Source: Clostridia bacterium
GTDB lineage: Bacteria > Bacillota > Clostridia > Oscillospirales > Acutalibacteraceae
DNA: 64,000 bases
Direction: 5' to 3'
Assembly: GCA_017380575.1 (NCBI GenBank)
Contig: JAFODS010000069.1
Span: 42,358 to 106,357 of the forward strand
Shown here one piece after another: positions 27,962 through 37,184 of the stretch. The notes below the pieces were generated by a model. That model saw nothing but the letters and a program-made list of their open reading frames with translations. It ran no database searches and was not told the origin of the DNA. The translations under genes and the position numbers were made by a program. Position 1 is the stretch's first letter, and each line of letters begins with the position of its first letter.

Positions 27962-28706
27962 CTGTAATTAAACTCCATTCGTCTTTCACTGTAAATCCGA
28001 TTGATTTATAAAAATCAACTATACTGTCATTTTTGCAAAGAAGCTCAGTTCTTTTTCCGTCTGCAAGTTCTTGGTTTGCAAGCCGCGTTACCAATGCACC
28101 TGCAATTCCCCTGCCCCTGTATTCGGGCGAGGTTGCAACAGCTCCGAGCAAAGCCGCCTTATCTGTACGGAAAAGAACCATTGCACAGCCTGCCGCATTG
28201 CCGTCAATTTCCGCCACAATAGGTTCAGCCGTATTGCGGTTTATACGGAAGGTTGTGTCCGAAAGCCACGGGAGATACTCCCCGACACCCGTAAGATTTG
28301 CCGCTTTTATAATATTGTAAATTTCTTTCAGTTCGTAATCATTTTTAAGGCTTACCCGGCGGTTTTCTGTTTTATTTTCAAACCGTACAACGTAACCCCA
28401 GAGAGTTTCGTCGTCTGTAAATTCTTTTGCGACCCTGCGGTTACATTGAATTGTACTGTAGCCGACTATTTTTATAAACTGAAGAAGCTCTTCATAATCT
28501 GCATTTTCAGCCGTGACGGTCATATCACCGTCAACCCTGCTTATTGCCGCTGTTACATCGCCGTTTTCGTTTATCTGTACCCAGAATTTAACAAAATCGT
28601 AATCTGTCGAGTAACAGTTGAAATATGCCTTTATTCTTGTGCCGAAAACGTCGCGGTCACAAAAACCGAGAAAAACCTCATCGCCCTTTTCAACGCTTTT
28701 AACCAT
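27942..28706 (-). CDS. GNAT-family N-acetyltransferase
   Basis: This probable acyl-CoA-dependent N-acetyltransferase has 254 residues. The C-terminal half contains the acetyl-CoA loop VATSPEYRGRGIAGALVTRLANQEL followed by the typical LLCKNDSIVDFYKSIGFTV. The N-terminal about 130 residues are not clearly GNAT and may form a separate substrate-recognition domain. I start at ATG 28706, placed by GAGGA at good spacing; an in-frame TTG at 28724 lacks a site. The start overlaps the preceding aminopeptidase stop by 8 bases. Substrate unknown. Confidence 0.82.
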   Translation of the reverse strand: MVKSVEKGDEVFLGFCDRDVFGTRIKAYFNCYSTDYDFVKFWVQINENGDVTAAISRVDGDMTVTAENADYEELLQFIKIVGYSTIQCNRRVAKEFTDDETLWGYVVRFENKTENRRVSLKNDYELKEIYNIIKAANLTGVGEYLPWLSDTTFRINRNTAEPIVAEIDGNAAGCAMVLFRTDKAALLGAVATSPEYRGRGIAGALVTRLANQELADGKRTELLCKNDSIVDFYKSIGFTVKDEWSLITDETKLF

Positions 28707-29715
28707 TTGCAAATTCCTCAGCAAGCACTCTTATGAGTTTTGCACTTTCTTCAATATCTTCCTTTTTAAGCACACAGGACGGTGAATGAAGATAACGGCA
28801 CGGAAGAGAAACCGTAATTGTCCTGATTCCGCCTGCAGTTTTATGAATTACGCCAGCATTGTTACCGCCTGCAACAAGCGACTTCACCTGTGCTTTTATA
28901 CCGTGTGTTTCAGCAAGCTCAAACGCCCAATCAAAAAGCTCTTTCGGATAAATCGTACGTCTGTCCATAAAAGAAATTACTCCGCCATTGCCGAGCGAAC
29001 ATACTTTTTTATTTTCGGGTACATCGGCAAGGTCAGCCGCAGTTGTTGTTTCAACTACGATTGCATAATCAGGCTGAACCTTATAAAACGCTGTCTGTGC
29101 GATGCCGAAGCCGACTTCCTCTCCTGCCGCGAAATTGAAATACATATCGTACGGAAGTTCGGACTTTATCATATCAATAAGAATTGCACAGCCTGCCCTG
29201 TCATCAAGTGCTTTGCCCTTGATTAAACCGTCACCAAACTCAACAAACTCGGAATTGAAGCAAACGTAATCACCAAGCGAAACAACCTTTTCTGCCTCTT
29301 CTTTTGAGTCGGCTCCGATGTCGATATACATCGTTGAAGGCATATTAAGCTTTTCGGCAGCGGGCACCATATGTGTTGCTTTGACACCGATAACGCCTTG
29401 AATTTTATTTTCGCCTACGGTTACAGGTTTACCAAGCATCACTCTTTTATCAATACCGCCGACACGGTCAAATTCAAGTGTACCGTCAGAATTTATATAA
29501 GTTATCATCAGCCCGACCTCGTCCATATGAGCGTCGAGCATAACCTTATTTTTTGGTGTATTTTTACCTTTTTTGAAAACTATGAGGTTTCCGAGAGGGT
29601 CTGTTTCAATGCTGTCTGCATAAGCAGAAACTTCATTGATTATATAATCTCTTACGGCATTCTCCCTGCCTGAAACACCGTCAATCAAGGAAAGTTTTTT
29701 AATTGTTTCAAGCAT
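28699..29715 (-). CDS. M42-family metallo-aminopeptidase
   Basis: This is a di-metal aminopeptidase of the M42 (glutamyl aminopeptidase/TET) family, which trims peptides in the cytoplasm, usually as a dodecamer. Metal-site motifs are all present: MLDAHMDEVGLMIT, KALDDRAGCAILI, AAGEEVGFGIAQ, VVETTTAAD and, near the C-terminus, PCRYLHSPSCVL. The start is ATG 29715, correctly spaced from AAGGGG; an in-frame GTG at 29724 sits too close. At 338 residues it is full length. It overlaps a second M42 gene by 8 bases. Confidence 0.92.
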   Translation of the reverse strand: MLETIKKLSLIDGVSGRENAVRDYIINEVSAYADSIETDPLGNLIVFKKGKNTPKNKVMLDAHMDEVGLMITYINSDGTLEFDRVGGIDKRVMLGKPVTVGENKIQGVIGVKATHMVPAAEKLNMPSTMYIDIGADSKEEAEKVVSLGDYVCFNSEFVEFGDGLIKGKALDDRAGCAILIDMIKSELPYDMYFNFAAGEEVGFGIAQTAFYKVQPDYAIVVETTTAADLADVPENKKVCSLGNGGVISFMDRRTIYPKELFDWAFELAETHGIKAQVKSLVAGGNNAGVIHKTAGGIRTITVSLPCRYLHSPSCVLKKEDIEESAKLIRVLAEEFANG

Positions 29716-30730
29716 CGAGACCACCCCTTAAAATGTATTCTGCAATAAGTTTTGCACAGTTTTCAACGTCGTTGACACTTATAACCTCAACGCCCGTATG
29801 CATATTTCTTAACGGAATTGAAACAAGGCCTGTTTTTATACCGCCTTTTGAAAGTGCAATATGGTCTGCATTCGTGCCTGTCGCATCACTCATAAGCTCA
29901 AGCTGATACGGTATTTCCTTTTCCTTTGCAAGAGCTTCAAGCTTTCTGCTCATATCGTAGCAAAGCACGGGAGAAAAGCCTATCATCGGACCTTTATCGA
30001 GCTTTCCGCACTTCTTTGACGGCATATCTGGAGCATCCGCAAAACTGACATCAACGCTTATGCATTCATCAGCTTCAATAAGAAAGCTTCCGTTGACAGC
30101 ACCCGTACCGCCCGTTTCTTCCTGACCGGAGAAAAGGAGCTTGACTGTCGGGTGATTCGGGTTTTCTGCGACAATTTCTGCCGCTCTGATTATAACGGCA
30201 CAGCCAGCTCTGTCATCAAGAGCAGCACAGGATATTCTTTCGTTAAGAAGCTCGGAAACAGGAGTTCTGACAGTAATCCTGTCACCCTGAGAAATGAGCT
30301 TTTTTGCTTCTTCTTTAGTAAGTCCCGTATCAACGAGCATATCGTCAAAATCCTTTGCCTTGCCTGCATCGTCCGCCGTAACAAGGTGCGGAGGTGTTGA
30401 AGTGATTACACCGTATACAGGTTCTTTTCCCCATACAGTTACATCCTGAGCTGCAAGGACACGTGCGTCCATACCTCCGCATTTTGCAACGCGAAGGAAT
30501 CCTCCCTCCTCAATCCCGGTAACAATCAGTCCGATTCTGTCCATATGGGCATCAAGAAGAAAGGTTTTGCCGTTTCCTTCAAGGGTAGCAATAACGTTAC
30601 CTGTTCTGTCATTTTCAGCAGTCATTCCCGACGGGAGCCATTCTTTTATTTTATCGGATATATCCCACTCTGCACCCGGTGTACCGTTTGCCTGTGAGAG
30701 TTCAATTATCATTTTCTTGAGTTCTGACAT
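29708..30730 (-). CDS. Second M42-family metallo-aminopeptidase
   Basis: A diverged paralogue of its downstream neighbour, 340 residues. Metal motifs are LLDAHMDRIGLIVTG, AALDDRAGCAVII and FSGQEETGGTGAVN, with PLRNMHTGVEVISVND at the C-terminus. In the first motif the Glu of HMDEVG is replaced by Arg, while the metal ligands themselves are kept. I start at MSELKKMI (30730) behind AAAGGAAACGG. An open frame continues 21 codons further upstream but runs through the promoter. Tandem M42 genes suggest aminopeptidases of different specificity. First gene of the operon reaching to 24,504. Confidence 0.9.
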   Translation of the reverse strand: MSELKKMIIELSQANGTPGAEWDISDKIKEWLPSGMTAENDRTGNVIATLEGNGKTFLLDAHMDRIGLIVTGIEEGGFLRVAKCGGMDARVLAAQDVTVWGKEPVYGVITSTPPHLVTADDAGKAKDFDDMLVDTGLTKEEAKKLISQGDRITVRTPVSELLNERISCAALDDRAGCAVIIRAAEIVAENPNHPTVKLLFSGQEETGGTGAVNGSFLIEADECISVDVSFADAPDMPSKKCGKLDKGPMIGFSPVLCYDMSRKLEALAKEKEIPYQLELMSDATGTNADHIALSKGGIKTGLVSIPLRNMHTGVEVISVNDVENCAKLIAEYILRGGLDA

Positions 30731-30764
30731 ATAACCGTTTCCTTTCAGATTACATATATGGAAT

Positions 30765-30793
30765 ATTATACAATTAAACAATAAAATGTGCAA
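30765..30793 (-). promoter_or_regulatory. Promoter of the M42-GNAT-PLP-DUF2461-phosphohexomutase operon
   Basis: On the minus strand TTGCAC (30788-30793) and TATAAT (30765-30770) are 17 bases apart. It lies back to back with the plus-strand promoter of the LCP gene, the two -35 boxes being only 4 bases apart. Confidence 0.65.
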
Positions 30794-30797
30794 TATG

Positions 30798-30826
30798 TTG
30801 ATTTTCTTTTTTGAATAAGTTATAAT
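30798..30826 (+). promoter_or_regulatory. Promoter of the LCP gene
   Basis: TTGATT (30798-30803) and TATAAT (30821-30826) are separated by 17 bases, 25 bases upstream of the ATG and with a strong AAGGAGG ribosome site in between. Confidence 0.75.
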
Positions 30827-30851
30827 GGTTTCGTTCTAAGGAGGTATCCGT

Positions 30852-31958
30852 ATGGATGAAAACAAATATCAGGTAATTGACCCTGACAGCGAAAAATATA
30901 AACTTACCGCAAAAGATATTCTTGACGATTCAAAAGCAAAAAAGAAGAAAAAGAGAAAAAAACGTATTCTTGTCGCCTTCATCTCGCTTTTCCTTGTTTT
31001 TGCGATTGTCTTCGGTACAGGTGCTGTTATTTTCAATAACTATCTCAACAAAATGAACTTCGGCGACGCTACAGGCGAGGTTGACCCTTCCATTGAGGCA
31101 GAAGAATCGCTTGAATTTGAAAATCAGGCCGATGCCGACGCTGATATCCGTGCAAACCTTGACGATAATGTACTCTGGTATGACGACAGAATTTACAACA
31201 TTCTTCTTGTCGGTGCTGACTACGGTGACCGTAAGGACGGTAAATTTGACAACTATCTTACACGTTCGGACTCAATGATTCTTCTTTCAATCAACACAAT
31301 CAACAATGTTATCAATATGGTTTCGCTTTCTCGTGCCGCTTACGTTGCAATCCCCGGACACGGAAACAAGCGACTTAATGCCGCCCACGCTTACGGCGGA
31401 GCAAAGCTTCTTGTTGAAACGATTGAACAGAATTACAAAATCCGCATTGATAAATACGTGACCGTAAACTTTGACGGCTTCCAGAGTATCGTTGATGCCC
31501 TTAACGGCGTGTCTGTTAACCTGACCGCACAGGAAGCCTCAATCATCGTAGGAAAAGCCAAGGCAGGAACATACAACCTCAACGGTGAAAAGGCAATGGC
31601 TTTTGCAAGACTGCGTTCAATCGACTCTGACCGTAAAAGAACAGGTCGACAGAGAGCCATACTTAATGCGATGGCCGTGAAGCTAAGACAGTCTTCTGTT
31701 TCTCAGCTTTTTGATCTTCTTGACGTTTTCCTTCCGCTTGTTACAACCAATTTCACAAAGACCGAGCTTATCGGACAGATGGCAAACGTTCCTCAGTACC
31801 TGAAGATGAGCATACACGAGGATGTTATTCCGTTTAATGCATTGCCACTTTCATTACGCGGTGGTGTGGAAGTTCTTATCCTTGACTGGGAAGAAACCCA
31901 CAAGCGTACACACGATCTTCTCTACCCCGGTATTGTTCCCCAATCCGCACAAGAATAA
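30852..31958 (+). CDS. LytR-CpsA-Psr (LCP) family cell-wall glycopolymer ligase
   Basis: LCP proteins transfer undecaprenyl-linked glycopolymers onto peptidoglycan on the outer membrane face. The 368-residue protein has a Lys-rich cytoplasmic N-terminus (about 30-41), one membrane segment (about 42-66) and an extracellular LCP domain. The domain contains ILLVGADYGDRK, the conserved RSDSMILLSINTINNVINMVSLSRAAYVAIPG and FDGFQSIVDALNGVSVNL, followed by KAMAFARLRSIDSDRKRTGRQRAIL. The conserved Arg and Asp residues of the pyrophosphate site are present. It is a single-gene unit with its own promoter and terminator. Confidence 0.92.
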   Translation: MDENKYQVIDPDSEKYKLTAKDILDDSKAKKKKKRKKRILVAFISLFLVFAIVFGTGAVIFNNYLNKMNFGDATGEVDPSIEAEESLEFENQADADADIRANLDDNVLWYDDRIYNILLVGADYGDRKDGKFDNYLTRSDSMILLSINTINNVINMVSLSRAAYVAIPGHGNKRLNAAHAYGGAKLLVETIEQNYKIRIDKYVTVNFDGFQSIVDALNGVSVNLTAQEASIIVGKAKAGTYNLNGEKAMAFARLRSIDSDRKRTGRQRAILNAMAVKLRQSSVSQLFDLLDVFLPLVTTNFTKTELIGQMANVPQYLKMSIHEDVIPFNALPLSLRGGVEVLILDWEETHKRTHDLLYPGIVPQSAQE

Positions 31959-31991
31959 AAAATTTATATACCAAAAATCCAAGATACGAAA

Positions 31992-32027
31992 AATCCGAGT
32001 TGATTGAATCAACCCGGATTTTTGTTT
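31992..32027. terminator. Bidirectional terminator between the LCP gene and ftsH
   Basis: A hairpin with outer stem AATCCG/CGGATT and inner stem GTTGA/TCAAC (31992-32020) has TTTTGTTTT on the plus side and an A-run on the other, giving TTTTTCG for minus-strand transcripts. It serves convergent genes and abuts the ftsH stop codon. Confidence 0.8.
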
Positions 32028-34015
32028 TATTCTTCTGTTTCTGCTGTTTCTTCTGCAGGAGCATCTGTCTTAATTTCATCAACAGCTTCAAGAACTTCAT
32101 GTGGTTCATCATCGATTTCGAGTGTACCTTCCATAAGCTTTCTGAACTTTTCACCGTCAATTTTTTCGTTCTTTACAAGATACTCTGCAAGGCTGTCCAG
32201 CTCATCTCTGTGCTGAGTGAGAATTTCTTCTGTTCTCTTATATGCATCAGAAATAGTCTTCTTAATTTCTTCATCAATTGCCATTGCAGTTGCTTCAGAA
32301 TAGTTCTTAGAGTGACCGTAATCTCTGCCGAGGAAAACCTGATCGTTATGACCTGCATAACATACGGGGCCGAGAGCGTCGCTCATACCGTATTTTGTAA
32401 TCATCTTCTTTGCAATTTCGGTTGCTCTTTCAATATCATTTGAAGCACCCGTTGAAACGTCACCGCGGACAATCTGTTCAGCAACTCGTCCACCGAGAAG
32501 AGAAACAAGCTCGTCGAGCATTTCGCTCTTATACTTATAAGTCTTGTCCTCTGTAGGGATATAAAGTGTGTAACCGCCTGCCATACCGCGAGGAATGATT
32601 GAAACCTCGTGAACAGGATCCTGAGATTCAAGATAATAGCTTGCAACAGCGTGACCCGCTTCGTGGAAAGCTGTCATTCTCTTTTCCTTCTCACTCATCT
32701 TGTGAGATTTCTTTTCAGTACCGATAACAACCTTACGTGTTGCTTCTTCGATTTCAGCCATTGTGATTGCTTTCTTGTTTCTTCTTGCAGCAAGTAAAGC
32801 CGCTTCGTTAAGAAGGTTTTCAAGGTCTGCACCGACAAAGCCTGCTGTTGAATTTGCAATAACCTTAAGGTCAACATCCGGAGCAAAAGGCTTACCCTTT
32901 GCATGCACTTTAAGGATAGCTTCTCTGCCTGTTGCATCGGGATATCCCACCGTAACCTGACGGTCAAAACGTCCCGGACGAAGAAGTGCGGGGTCAAGGA
33001 TATCCGGGCGGTTTGTTGCCGCGATTATGATAACGCCTTCATTTTTTCCGAAGCCGTCCATTTCAACAAGGAGCTGGTTGAGTGTCTGCTCTCTTTCGTC
33101 GTGTCCGCCACCCATACCTGCGCCACGCTGACGGCCGACAGCATCAATTTCATCGATAAAGATTACTGACGGTGATTCCTTCTTTGCCTGATTGAAGAGG
33201 TCACGCACTCTTGAAGCACCGACACCGACATACATTTCAACAAAGTCAGAACCCGAAATTGAGAAGAACGGTACATCTGCCTCGCCTGCAACAGCTCTTG
33301 CGAGAAGGGTTTTACCTGTACCCGGAGGGCCTACAAGAAGCACACCCTTCGGAATTCTTGCACCGAGTGAATTGAACTTTGCAGGGCTCTTAAGGAAGTC
33401 AACCATTTCGCTAAGTTCTTCCTTTTCTTCATCAGCACCTGCAACCTGATCAAATGTTGTCTTATTTTTCTCATCCTTCTGCTTCTTTGCATTGATTTTG
33501 CCGAAGTTGAGAGTTCTGTTCATATCTCCGCTTGCGGAATTCATTCTCTTCATCATAAAGAAGAAAAGACCGACAAGAAGACCCATTGTAAGAAGTGACG
33601 GAAGAAGATTTACAAGCCACGAGCCTGCTGAGCCTGAAATGAACTCGTATTCGATCATATCTTCTTTCGAAGCTTCTTTGTTATGCTCACGGACAATCTC
33701 GTTTACGTCGTTAACAAAGATGTTAACATTAGGAACACGGTATTCCATCTGCTTCTGATCTTCACCGACAAGCGTGTATTTAAGAGTACCGCTGCTGAGG
33801 TTAAGCGAGAATTTATCCACCTTACCCTCATCAAAGTACTGAATGATCTCGTAATACTCTACCTTGTCCTTACCGTTTTCCATTCCACCGCTTGCAAGGC
33901 TGATTGCACCGAACATTATAAGAGGAATAAGAATGTACGGAAGGAAAGCAAAAATACGTTTTTTATTCGGCTTTCCGTTTTTCTGATTGTTTGGTTTGTT
34001 GTTCAAATGATTCAC
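32027..34015 (-). CDS. ftsH: ATP-dependent zinc metalloprotease FtsH
   Basis: This is a membrane-anchored AAA+ protease for quality control of membrane and regulatory proteins. The 662-residue protein has two membrane segments (about 21-42 and 134-154) flanking an extracytoplasmic domain. The AAA module has Walker A GPPGTGKT (229-236), Walker B VIFIDEID and the SRH around [21 protein letters not shown]. The M41 protease domain carries HEAGH (451-455). An acidic tail ends AEETAETEE. It lies directly downstream of tilS, a conserved Firmicutes pairing. Confidence 0.97.
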   Translation of the reverse strand: MNHLNNKPNNQKNGKPNKKRIFAFLPYILIPLIMFGAISLASGGMENGKDKVEYYEIIQYFDEGKVDKFSLNLSSGTLKYTLVGEDQKQMEYRVPNVNIFVNDVNEIVREHNKEASKEDMIEYEFISGSAGSWLVNLLPSLLTMGLLVGLFFFMMKRMNSASGDMNRTLNFGKINAKKQKDEKNKTTFDQVAGADEEKEELSEMVDFLKSPAKFNSLGARIPKGVLLVGPPGTGKTLLARAVAGEADVPFFSISGSDFVEMYVGVGASRVRDLFNQAKKESPSVIFIDEIDAVGRQRGAGMGGGHDEREQTLNQLLVEMDGFGKNEGVIIIAATNRPDILDPALLRPGRFDRQVTVGYPDATGREAILKVHAKGKPFAPDVDLKVIANSTAGFVGADLENLLNEAALLAARRNKKAITMAEIEEATRKVVIGTEKKSHKMSEKEKRMTAFHEAGHAVASYYLESQDPVHEVSIIPRGMAGGYTLYIPTEDKTYKYKSEMLDELVSLLGGRVAEQIVRGDVSTGASNDIERATEIAKKMITKYGMSDALGPVCYAGHNDQVFLGRDYGHSKNYSEATAMAIDEEIKKTISDAYKRTEEILTQHRDELDSLAEYLVKNEKIDGEKFRKLMEGTLEIDDEPHEVLEAVDEIKTDAPAEETAETEE

Positions 34016-34029
34016 TCCTGTCAGCAGAA

Positions 34030-35349
34030 TCAGACTTCTGCTACATCTTCAATTAAAAGTATTTTTTCTGTTTTTTCTGTAATTTTCGCTCTGTCTGCAC
34101 AGCCCAGCTTTTCAACCCACAGAATCCCCTCATCATCAGCAAGTATCATAAGAGAATTTCTGTTTTCCAGATGTTTTTCATTGAAAAGCTTTTTAAGCGT
34201 TTTTGTGCATGAGCTTCCCGCAAGGCGTATCCTGTCCCCTGCGCGTCTGTTGCGCAGAACACATTTACCCGCGACCGCATCATAGTCTAACACGTTTTTG
34301 TGAATAAACTGTTTCAGCGGTAAATCGTTTTTATTAAAAACTGTTGCTTTTATTACCCTTTTCCCGAATGAAGCTTTCAAGGATGAAAAATCATATTCCC
34401 ACTCTTCTGCTTCCTCGGATTGCGGATTGATAACCATAACCGAATTTCTGACACTTATAACCGTGTCACCGATAATCTGTACCGTTCCGCCCTTAAGTAT
34501 ATCTTCAACCATTTTAAGGTGAACAAGCTCGGGCTTCACGTCTGCTTCGGTACTGATTATTTTATAAAGAACCCTTTTACGTAATGACGGATGCTGAGCA
34601 TTGATTACATCAGCATTATAACCGTTTTCCGTTTTTGCTTTTTCAAAAACATTTTCTGTCATTTCACGGAAGAAATCTTCATCCTCGTTAGCCGATTCAA
34701 TAAGCCTTGAAACAGCCTTTTCGAACGAAGGATTGATTTTCTTAAGTTCAGGAATAACATTAAGACGGATTCTGTTTCGTGAATACACATCGTCAAAATT
34801 CGTATCGTCTGTCACGAACGGCATCGAATTAAGTCTGCAGTATTCTTCAACATCTTCGCGTGTGCAATCAATAAGCGGTCTGATTATATTACCCCTGACG
34901 GCAGGAATTGAGCAGATTCCCTTAAGCGATGCACCGCGTGTTTCGTTAAGAAGCAGTGTTTCGCATCTGTCGCTGAGGGTGTGTGCCGTTGCTACAAGAC
35001 ATTCACCGAGAGAGGCAAACGCTTCGTATCTTACCTGACGTCCGCATTCCTCAAGTCCGAGTCCCCTCTCCTTCGCAAGAGAAGGCACATCGAAATGAAA
35101 CGTATGAAGAATCACATCAAGCTTTTCACACTCTGCTTTAACGAATTTTTCGTCCCTGACTGCATCCTCGCCCCTTATACCGTGGTTGACGTGGCATGCT
35201 TCAACAGCCATACCGTATTCATCTTTCAGCTCACAAAGTGCATAAAGAAGTGCCATTGAGTCGGCACCGCCTGAAAGAGCAACAACCACTCTTTTACCGT
35301 TGACGGGCATATTATAACGGGCAACGGTTTCCCTGACCTTACATATCAT
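34030..35349 (-). CDS. tilS: tRNA(Ile)-lysidine synthase TilS
   Basis: TilS attaches lysine to C34 of the CAU-anticodon tRNA-Ile in an ATP-dependent reaction, switching it to read AUA. The PP-loop [18 protein letters not shown] lies at residues 20-37 of the protein begun at ATG 35349. The longer frame opening at 35442 would lie entirely inside dnaB, and GGAG precedes 35349. Later motifs include [40 protein letters not shown] and the C-terminal [27 protein letters not shown]. The gene overlaps the dnaB stop by 11 bases and leads into ftsH. Confidence 0.93.
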   Translation of the reverse strand: MICKVRETVARYNMPVNGKRVVVALSGGADSMALLYALCELKDEYGMAVEACHVNHGIRGEDAVRDEKFVKAECEKLDVILHTFHFDVPSLAKERGLGLEECGRQVRYEAFASLGECLVATAHTLSDRCETLLLNETRGASLKGICSIPAVRGNIIRPLIDCTREDVEEYCRLNSMPFVTDDTNFDDVYSRNRIRLNVIPELKKINPSFEKAVSRLIESANEDEDFFREMTENVFEKAKTENGYNADVINAQHPSLRKRVLYKIISTEADVKPELVHLKMVEDILKGGTVQIIGDTVISVRNSVMVINPQSEEAEEWEYDFSSLKASFGKRVIKATVFNKNDLPLKQFIHKNVLDYDAVAGKCVLRNRRAGDRIRLAGSSCTKTLKKLFNEKHLENRNSLMILADDEGILWVEKLGCADRAKITEKTEKILLIEDVAEV

Positions 35350-36715
35350 TTCTGAGCTTCTCCAATGACATAAAGAGAGTATAGTCACCGTCCCAGACCA
35401 TTTCAACAGTATCTGTTCTTCCGTGACGGTTTTTAGCAACAATTACCTCAACCTTATTTGCAAGGTTCTGATCCTGCTCCTGATCGTCATCCTCTTTTTC
35501 GCTCGAGTAATAATCTGGTCTGTAAAGCATCATAACGATATCTGCGTCCTGCTCGATTGAGCCTGATTCACGAAGGTCTGCAAGCTGCGGACGGTGCGAG
35601 CCGCCTCTGCCCTCAGTACCACGCGAAAGCTGAGCACAGCAGATTACGGGAATTGCAAGGTCTTTTGCCATAAGCTTAAGCTCTCTTGTTATTTCACTGA
35701 CCGCCTGAACACGGTTTTCCGTTTTTCCTGCAGGACGGATAAGTCCGAGATAGTCGATAATTACACACTCGACACCCTTAAGACGGCGGATTCGTGCTTT
35801 CATTTCCGGCACCGTAATTGAGCTTGTATCGTCAAAATAAAGTTCAACGTTGCTAAGTGCATTTGTCGCCATTCCGAGCCTCTGCCAGTCCTCGGCATCA
35901 AGCTCGCCCGTTCTCATTTTTGATGAATTGACACGTGCTTCGGTTGCAAGAACACGCATTGCAAGCTGTTCCTTGGTCATTTCAAGAGAGAACATAAGCA
36001 CTCTTCTGTTACCGACTACCGCAACGTTTCTTGCAAGGTTCAGAGCAAAGCTCGTTTTACCCATCGCAGGACGTGCACCGATAAGGATAAGGTCAGATTT
36101 ATGAAGACCCGTAAGCACGTTATCAAGATCGGAATAACCTGTCGGATAACCTTTGTAAAGGTCCTTATCGGGTGAAGTGAGATGCTGAAGCGTTGTATAA
36201 ACATCGCTTATGATAATATCACCGATCTTTGACGGAGCGTTTGTCTTTCTGCCCTGTCTTATGTTATATATTTTCTGCTCTGCAGATTCAAGAAGCTCGT
36301 CCGCTGTCTGCTCCTGAGAAGCAGCTGCATCGATTGTTTCCTTTGATGCATTGATAAGCGAACGTATGTAAAACTTCTCTTTTACAATTTTGGCGTAAGA
36401 TTCAACGTTTGCGGTTGAGGGTACAACCTGTGCAAGCTGGAAAAGATAATTCTTACCTGCAGCAGTATCGTAAACCTTGTCCTTTACGAGCATATCAAGC
36501 ACAATAAGCGGGTCGATTTTGCCGCCCGTTGCTTCAATTGTAGCCATTGCCGTAAAGATTGCCTTGTGCTGCGGAAGGTAGAAATCGTCTGAACTAAGAA
36601 GCACCTGCACCTGCGGCATGCAGGCAGGGTCAACAAGCAGAGAACCAAGCACAGCCTGTTCCGCCTCAATGCTGAAAACAGAATCTGTTACGTTATAATT
36701 ATTAAGACTTTCCAT
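35339..36715 (-). CDS. dnaB: Replicative DNA helicase DnaB
   Basis: This is the hexameric 5'-3' helicase (DnaC in Bacillus nomenclature) that unwinds DNA at the fork. The 458-residue protein has the N-terminal helical domain (SIEAEQAVLGSLLVDP) and a RecA-like domain. The latter carries Walker A GARPAMGKTSFALN, the segment ECVIIDYLGLI, VICCAQLSRGTEGR, and RESGSIEQDADIVMMLYR. Full length. It follows rplI by 14 bases, the usual Firmicutes arrangement. Confidence 0.96.
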   Translation of the reverse strand: MESLNNYNVTDSVFSIEAEQAVLGSLLVDPACMPQVQVLLSSDDFYLPQHKAIFTAMATIEATGGKIDPLIVLDMLVKDKVYDTAAGKNYLFQLAQVVPSTANVESYAKIVKEKFYIRSLINASKETIDAAASQEQTADELLESAEQKIYNIRQGRKTNAPSKIGDIIISDVYTTLQHLTSPDKDLYKGYPTGYSDLDNVLTGLHKSDLILIGARPAMGKTSFALNLARNVAVVGNRRVLMFSLEMTKEQLAMRVLATEARVNSSKMRTGELDAEDWQRLGMATNALSNVELYFDDTSSITVPEMKARIRRLKGVECVIIDYLGLIRPAGKTENRVQAVSEITRELKLMAKDLAIPVICCAQLSRGTEGRGGSHRPQLADLRESGSIEQDADIVMMLYRPDYYSSEKEDDDQEQDQNLANKVEVIVAKNRHGRTDTVEMVWDGDYTLFMSLEKLRNDM

Positions 36716-36729
36716 AAGTCTTACCTCTC

Positions 36730-37173
36730 TTATTCCTCTGTTACCATTACGGTAAAGTCAGCTGTTACACCCTGATAAAGCTTAGCTGTTACTGCATAGC
36801 TTCCGAAAGCCTTGATGTCGGGTGATGTAATCTTTCTTTTGTCGATATCGATTGAGTACTCTTTTTTAATGCACTCTGCGATTTCCTTTGATGTAACTGA
36901 ACCGAAAAGACGGCCGCCCTGGCCTGCTTTTGCCTTGATTTTGATTGTCTTGCCTGCAATCTGAGCCGCAGCCTTCTTTGCTGCATCTGTTTCAACAGCA
37001 ATCTTATGCTTCTTTGAGTCTTCTCTGTTTTTAAGCTCTGTCATTGCCTGTGAGTTTGCCTCGATTGCAAGATTTCTCGGGAAGAGATAGTTTCTTGCAT
37101 AACCGTCAGATGTGTTAACAAGCTCACCCTTTTTACCGAGTGACTTTACATCCTGCTGTAAAATAACCTTCAT
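36730..37173 (-). CDS. rplI: 50S ribosomal protein L9
   Basis: L9 is a two-domain protein bound to 23S rRNA near the L1 stalk. The 147-residue product begins [20 protein letters not shown] with the signature [18 protein letters not shown] long central helix connects to the C-terminal domain ([13 protein letters not shown]...[17 protein letters not shown]). Normal length. Confidence 0.97.
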   Translation of the reverse strand: MKVILQQDVKSLGKKGELVNTSDGYARNYLFPRNLAIEANSQAMTELKNREDSKKHKIAVETDAAKKAAAQIAGKTIKIKAKAGQGGRLFGSVTSKEIAECIKKEYSIDIDKRKITSPDIKAFGSYAVTAKLYQGVTADFTVMVTEE

Positions 37174-37184
37174 TGTATATTACC

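Noticed and set aside
33683-34285. 200-codon plus-strand frame across ftsH/tilS
   Set aside because: It is a shadow of two well-supported minus-strand genes, with no ribosome site and no domain.
35350-35442. Longer TilS N-terminus
   Set aside because: It would lie wholly within dnaB, and GGAG is spaced for ATG 35349, which places the PP-loop at the usual distance.
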